A stretch of DNA of 9,107 bases from an uncultured Lachnospiraceae bacterium (GTDB lineage: Bacteria > Bacillota > Clostridia > Lachnospirales > Lachnospiraceae), in contig CAMWXF010000049.1 of assembly GCA_947178115.1 (NCBI GenBank), forward strand, positions 1 to 9,107, read 5' to 3'. Within the stretch, counting starts at the first letter, position 1, and each line of letters opens with the position of its first letter. Of this stretch, positions 5,945 to 9,107 are shown piece by piece. A model generated the notes under the pieces. The model was not told the origin of the DNA. It ran no database searches and saw only the letters and a list, made by a program, of their open reading frames with translations. The translations under genes and the position numbers were made by a program.

Positions 5945-8665
5945 ATGGGAAAAGAGAAAAAAGAAAAAAAGAAAAAGGCACCTCAAAGGGCGAACTTTGC
6001 ACTTAGAACAATACTGTGCATCGTACAGCACCTGTGTCTGGGGATCATGGTTCTTTCCATGATCGTGGTGGTGTGCAGTTCCACAATCAGAGTACAGGGA
6101 TTCAAGGGAAATTATAGGTTCAGTATATATGCGCAGGACAAGAATCGTGCATATGAGGAATCAGATATCTTTAACAGCATTTTCGGATATGCGGCGGCGG
6201 ATATTATCCGTTGCGGAGTCGTCAGCAGTCAACTTGAGACTGATGGTGAGTTTGACGGCGGCAGAGTGATAGATGTCACAGCATACAATTATCGTGATAT
6301 TGGGCTGCCGGAACAGTATGTGACGGCGGATTACAGACTGGAAGATCTGTTGAAATGGGCGAACTACGGGTTTGAATGGTCATCTTCGGAGATGACAAGA
6401 GAGCAGGCCAAGAATTTTCTGGCCGACAAGACACGTTTGACGCTTATGGATTCCAAAAGCAAATATTATAATACCTCGGATGCCAGTTATCTGAAATCAG
6501 ATATAGATAGTTATACTTATGTGAATGATGTATCGGCAAATCGGTTGTGGGTGGAAACGGATGAATATGACGGCTTTGTAGATGAGTATCAATCACAATA
6601 CGGCGCGGTAAACACGACGGGTATTATAGTATCTGATTCGGACAGCAGATACGAAGTGCAAGAGGTAGAGAGCGGAACGGGAAGCTATAATATTATGGTC
6701 AATCGTTATAAGACGATAGAAGGGAAGAATCTGGAAGAGTACGTTTCAGACTGGGATATCTACTATGATCTTTGCCATAATGTACAGAATGCCGCAAAGA
6801 GTCTTTCTTATAATTACAGTGAATATTTGAATTACAAAGAGTATTACGGACGTAATAACTCCAATGTACGTTATCTGATTATGAAGACTGTAGGAGACAA
6901 AACGCAGATATACAGTAATCTGGATGACGGTCAGGAGACGGAGAATATTATAGAGTATATGGGCTTGGCCGGCGATGCGGATGACGAGCTTTTGCGTAAT
7001 GTGGGCAAATATGTTTACTATAGTCCGGCAGATATGATCTATCAGACCAACACTACCATCGCGGAAGCGACGATTCGTAAGATACTGCAGGATTACGATT
7101 ATGCTTATCCTGAGACGGTCAAGATTTGGATGAGTGTAGATACTGCTTATCCGGTCAGTGATGCATTTAAACAAGGCGCGACAGGGTATGAAAATTATCT
7201 GCCCTATTTCGGGCAGTGTATTGTGGCGGCTATTGCGGCTTGTGTATTATATCTGATCCTATTGTTTTACTTGACAGCCGTGACAGGACAGGATGTAGAT
7301 ACAGAAGGGAATCCGTATATTCGTCTGCAGTCCTTTGACAGAGTACCTACGGAAGCGGCGCTGTTGATTGTCGGAGGTGTCGCCGTTCTGGCGGTCTGGG
7401 TTATGATCGTTGCGGCGGAATTGACAGACATAGATCCTACTGACATGGTGGAGATGGCTGTCAGACTGCACGAGGAGCAATGGCTCACGGGGATCATAGC
7501 GGCAGGCGTGTTTGCGGTAGATGCTGTTGCGATGTTTTTCTTCTATAGTCTGGTCAGAAGAATCAAGGCGAGAACACTGTGGAAGAACAGCTACCTGCGC
7601 AGGCTCATGCATAAGATAAAGCAGTTTGCATGGAGAGTGTATGACAATGGGCATATCATGGTCAGGACATGGGTTCCCTACGGAATATTCCTTGTGTTCA
7701 ATTTCCTAATGCTGATATTGGCTTTTTCCGGCAGAGGATTTAGCAGGGGTATTGCGCTGCTTATCGCGGTGATATTAGATATGTTTATTGGAAATCTGCT
7801 ATATCGCAATGCTAAGGAGCAGCAGGAGATCGTCAAGGGTATAGAGACAATTGCGGGCGGACAACTGGAACATCAAGTGAGGACGGATAATCTGCACGGC
7901 GATAATCTGACATTGGCACATTCTGTGAACAGTATCGGAAACGGGATCAAGGAAGCTGTGGAGATCAGTATGAAAGATGAGCGTATGAAAGCGGATCTGA
8001 TCACCAACGTCTCACATGATATTAAGACGCCGCTTACCTCCATAATCAATTACGTGGATCTTATTAAACGGGAACAGGTGGATAATGAGAAAGTTCAGAA
8101 TTACATCAGAGTACTTGATGAAAAGTCTCAGCGCCTGAAGCAGTTGACGGATGATCTGGTAGAGGCGAGCAAGATCACATCGGGCAACATAAGCCTGCAT
8201 TTTGAGAAGATCAATTTAACGGAACTGATGAATCAGACGATAGGGGAGTTTTCCGAGAAGTTTGAGGAGAAAAACTTAACCACAATCATGAACGTTAATG
8301 TGTCAAATGCCGTGATTGAGGCGGACAGCCGCAGAATATGGCGGGTGATTGAGAATCTGTTTAACAATATCTTTAAGTATGCGATGGAGGGAACCAGAGT
8401 TTATCTGACGATATCCGGAATACCGCTTGATAAGGAGCATATAGAAGTATCGATCAAGAACATCTCGGCCACGCCGCTCAACTGTAATCCGGAGGAATTA
8501 ACGGAACGTTTTATCAGGGGAGATGAATCGAGAACGACAGAGGGAAGCGGTTTGGGATTGTCGATTGCGAAGAATCTGACGGAAGCACAGAGAGGCACCT
8601 TTGAAATTCAGCTGGACGGGGATCTTTTTAAGGTAATACTGACTTTCCCGTTAGCGGAGATGTAA
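5945..8665 (+). CDS. Large multi-membrane-segment sensor histidine kinase
   Basis: A 906-aa membrane kinase that would phosphorylate the upstream regulator; it is much longer than typical VanS-type kinases. A Lys-rich cytoplasmic tail (2-12) precedes TM1 (~22-45). A tyrosine-rich extracytoplasmic domain (~57-421) with only two cysteines (C90, C277) follows; I do not recognise its family. Next are TM2 (~425-447), TM3 (~471-491), TM4 (~516-537), a basic cytoplasmic loop, TM5 (~578-594) and TM6 (~602-619). Six segments place both ends inside. A HAMP-like linker (~620-675) leads to HisKA with the phospho-acceptor H691 in V-S-H-D-I-K-T-P-L. HATPase_c has N-box E803-N804-L-F-N807-N808 and a glycine box E-G-S-G-L-G-L at 866-872. 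The usual D-x-G-x-G box is replaced by I-K-N-I-S-A-T-P-L (837-845), a variant also seen in other clostridial kinases. ATG 5945 has GGAG (5936-5939). The ligand is unknown. Confidence 0.93.
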   Translation: MGKEKKEKKKKAPQRANFALRTILCIVQHLCLGIMVLSMIVVVCSSTIRVQGFKGNYRFSIYAQDKNRAYEESDIFNSIFGYAAADIIRCGVVSSQLETDGEFDGGRVIDVTAYNYRDIGLPEQYVTADYRLEDLLKWANYGFEWSSSEMTREQAKNFLADKTRLTLMDSKSKYYNTSDASYLKSDIDSYTYVNDVSANRLWVETDEYDGFVDEYQSQYGAVNTTGIIVSDSDSRYEVQEVESGTGSYNIMVNRYKTIEGKNLEEYVSDWDIYYDLCHNVQNAAKSLSYNYSEYLNYKEYYGRNNSNVRYLIMKTVGDKTQIYSNLDDGQETENIIEYMGLAGDADDELLRNVGKYVYYSPADMIYQTNTTIAEATIRKILQDYDYAYPETVKIWMSVDTAYPVSDAFKQGATGYENYLPYFGQCIVAAIAACVLYLILLFYLTAVTGQDVDTEGNPYIRLQSFDRVPTEAALLIVGGVAVLAVWVMIVAAELTDIDPTDMVEMAVRLHEEQWLTGIIAAGVFAVDAVAMFFFYSLVRRIKARTLWKNSYLRRLMHKIKQFAWRVYDNGHIMVRTWVPYGIFLVFNFLMLILAFSGRGFSRGIALLIAVILDMFIGNLLYRNAKEQQEIVKGIETIAGGQLEHQVRTDNLHGDNLTLAHSVNSIGNGIKEAVEISMKDERMKADLITNVSHDIKTPLTSIINYVDLIKREQVDNEKVQNYIRVLDEKSQRLKQLTDDLVEASKITSGNISLHFEKINLTELMNQTIGEFSEKFEEKNLTTIMNVNVSNAVIEADSRRIWRVIENLFNNIFKYAMEGTRVYLTISGIPLDKEHIEVSIKNISATPLNCNPEELTERFIRGDESRTTEGSGLGLSIAKNLTEAQRGTFEIQLDGDLFKVILTFPLAEM

Positions 8666-8695
8666 ACCTCAAATTTGTATTTGTTAGAAGCGTAT

Positions 8696-8731
8696 GAAAA
8701 TGTCCGGTTCCATATGGAGCCGGGCATTTTC
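8696..8731. terminator. Bidirectional intrinsic terminator between convergent genes
   Basis: GAAAATGTCCGG (8696-8707) pairs with CCGGGCATTTTC (8720-8731) with one G-T wobble. The stem continues inward through TTCC/GGAG (one more wobble) to an ATAT loop, about 16 bp in total. The A-tract on one arm and T-tract on the other serve both directions, fitting the end of the kinase gene (+, stop 8663-8665) and of the minus-strand gene (stop 8792-8794). Confidence 0.8.
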
Positions 8732-8740
8732 ATGATTACA

Positions 8741-8777
8741 ATTGCGTATTTCGAGTTTGCGAAGCAAATCTCGCAAT
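8741..8777. repeat. Imperfect hairpin with GCGAAGC core
   Basis: TTTGC-GAA-GCAAA (8756-8768) forms a 5-bp stem with a GAA loop, extended by CGAG (8752-8755) and CTCG (8770-8773) past a one-base bulge. An outer pairing ATTGCG (8741-8746) with CGCAAT (8772-8777) competes with that extension. There is no T-run next to it, so terminator function is uncertain. Confidence 0.5.
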
Positions 8778-8793
8778 CGAGCGAAGCTCGATT
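8775..8793. repeat. Perfect 8-bp inverted repeat with GAA loop at the end of the minus-strand gene
   Basis: AATCGAGC (8775-8782), GAA, GCTCGATT (8786-8793) is a perfect hairpin. It overlaps two bases of the TAA stop of the minus-strand gene (8792-8794), so it would form at the very 3' end of that coding sequence. It could slow exonuclease decay or assist termination; no U-tract follows directly on the minus strand. Confidence 0.6.
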
Positions 8794-9107
8794 ATAGATC
8801 CAAACTGCTCATCTCGCGGTTATTATACTTGGCGAGAATCTTGTGAATCTTATCGGTAGGTGTATAGATGTTGCCCATCGATGCATCATGATTCATGAAA
8901 TCTATAATGGAAGCGATGAATTTGCTCATGTCCGCCTCCACATAATATGTCTTGTCCTTTAACATGGGCGGCTGATAGCAGAGATTTGTGGTGACGATTC
9001 TGTCAAAGTAGCATTTCTCATATGCTTCGTCAAAAGTGTCCAGACCGTTTGTAAAAAGTCCGAAGGTGCAGCAGATAAAGACACGTTTAGCATTCATTTT
9101 CTTTAAC
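8792..9107 (-). CDS. prs: Ribose-phosphate pyrophosphokinase (PRPP synthetase)-like, C-terminal part
   Basis: The gene enters from the right edge; 104 codons are visible, from base 9106 leftward to the TAA at 8792-8794. PRPP synthetase makes 5-phosphoribosyl-1-pyrophosphate from ribose 5-phosphate and ATP for nucleotide, His and Trp synthesis. The visible part matches the end of the second phosphoribosyltransferase-fold domain: A-K-R-V-F-I-C-C-T-F-G-L-F-T-N-G-L, then F-D-E-A-Y-E-K, R-I-V-T-T-N-L and D-M-S-K-F-I-A-S-I-I-D-F-M-N-H-D. The pyrophosphate and ribose-phosphate loops lie outside the window, so activity cannot be judged. The Met codon at 9095-9097 is internal because the frame stays open (L-K-K) to the edge. 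The tail after N-H-D is about 28 residues, which fits the longer Lachnospiraceae-type variant as I recall it. The gene converges on the kinase. Confidence 0.75.
   Translation of the reverse strand, partial: LKKMNAKRVFICCTFGLFTNGLDTFDEAYEKCYFDRIVTTNLCYQPPMLKDKTYYVEADMSKFIASIIDFMNHDASMGNIYTPTDKIHKILAKYNNREMSSLDL

Noticed and set aside
6746..7174. 142-aa minus-strand hydrophobic-looking open frame inside the kinase gene
   Set aside because: It mirrors the tyrosine-rich sensor region (TAT/TAC reads as ATA/GTA on the other strand), which explains its Ile/Val content. There is no sign of an independent start.
5186..8665. Vancomycin-resistance (vanRS) operon
   Set aside because: The regulator and kinase are VanR/VanS-like only at family level. 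No vanH/A/X-type or D-Ala-D-Ala peptidase gene is present, and the sensor domain is unlike VanS.

Overview
The window looks like chromosome of a low- to mid-GC Firmicute, most likely a member of the Clostridia and probably Lachnospiraceae. Three things point there: the rbgA-rnhB-FliK-like-FlhB-like gene order typical of Bacillota, a VanR-type two-component pair whose kinase has a clostridial-style modified ATPase box, and the character of the PRPP synthetase C-terminus at the right edge. No IS element, prophage gene, CRISPR array, tRNA or rRNA was seen.

Left region (1-5019, all + strand): a compact housekeeping cluster. In order it holds the 3' end of rbgA (50S ribosome assembly GTPase), lepB (signal peptidase I), rnhB (ribonuclease HII), a 583-aa protein with a FliK hook-length-like C-terminal domain, a 95-aa stand-alone FlhB cytoplasmic-domain-like protein, a YraN/UPF0102 nuclease-fold protein, and pgeF (YfiH/laccase-domain protein). 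Gaps are 11-60 bp, no intrinsic terminator is evident inside, and most genes have a clear ribosome binding site, so operon-like transcription is likely. The FliK-like/FlhB-like pair, with no other flagellar gene in view, is the most intriguing part.

Middle region (5020-8665, + strand): a two-component system with its own 166-bp upstream region. An OmpR/VanR-type response regulator (230 aa) is followed by a very large membrane sensor kinase (906 aa). The kinase has six predicted membrane segments, a tyrosine-rich extracytoplasmic domain of about 365 residues, a HAMP-like linker, and HisKA and HATPase_c domains. Half-sites phased by 11 and 22 bp upstream of the regulator suggest autoregulation.

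Right region (8666-9107): a convergent junction with a strong hairpin able to terminate in both directions and two further hairpins with GCGAAGC cores. Then comes the 3' end of a minus-strand gene resembling ribose-phosphate pyrophosphokinase (prs). The longest gene-free stretch is 166 bp, so no large unexplained gap exists.
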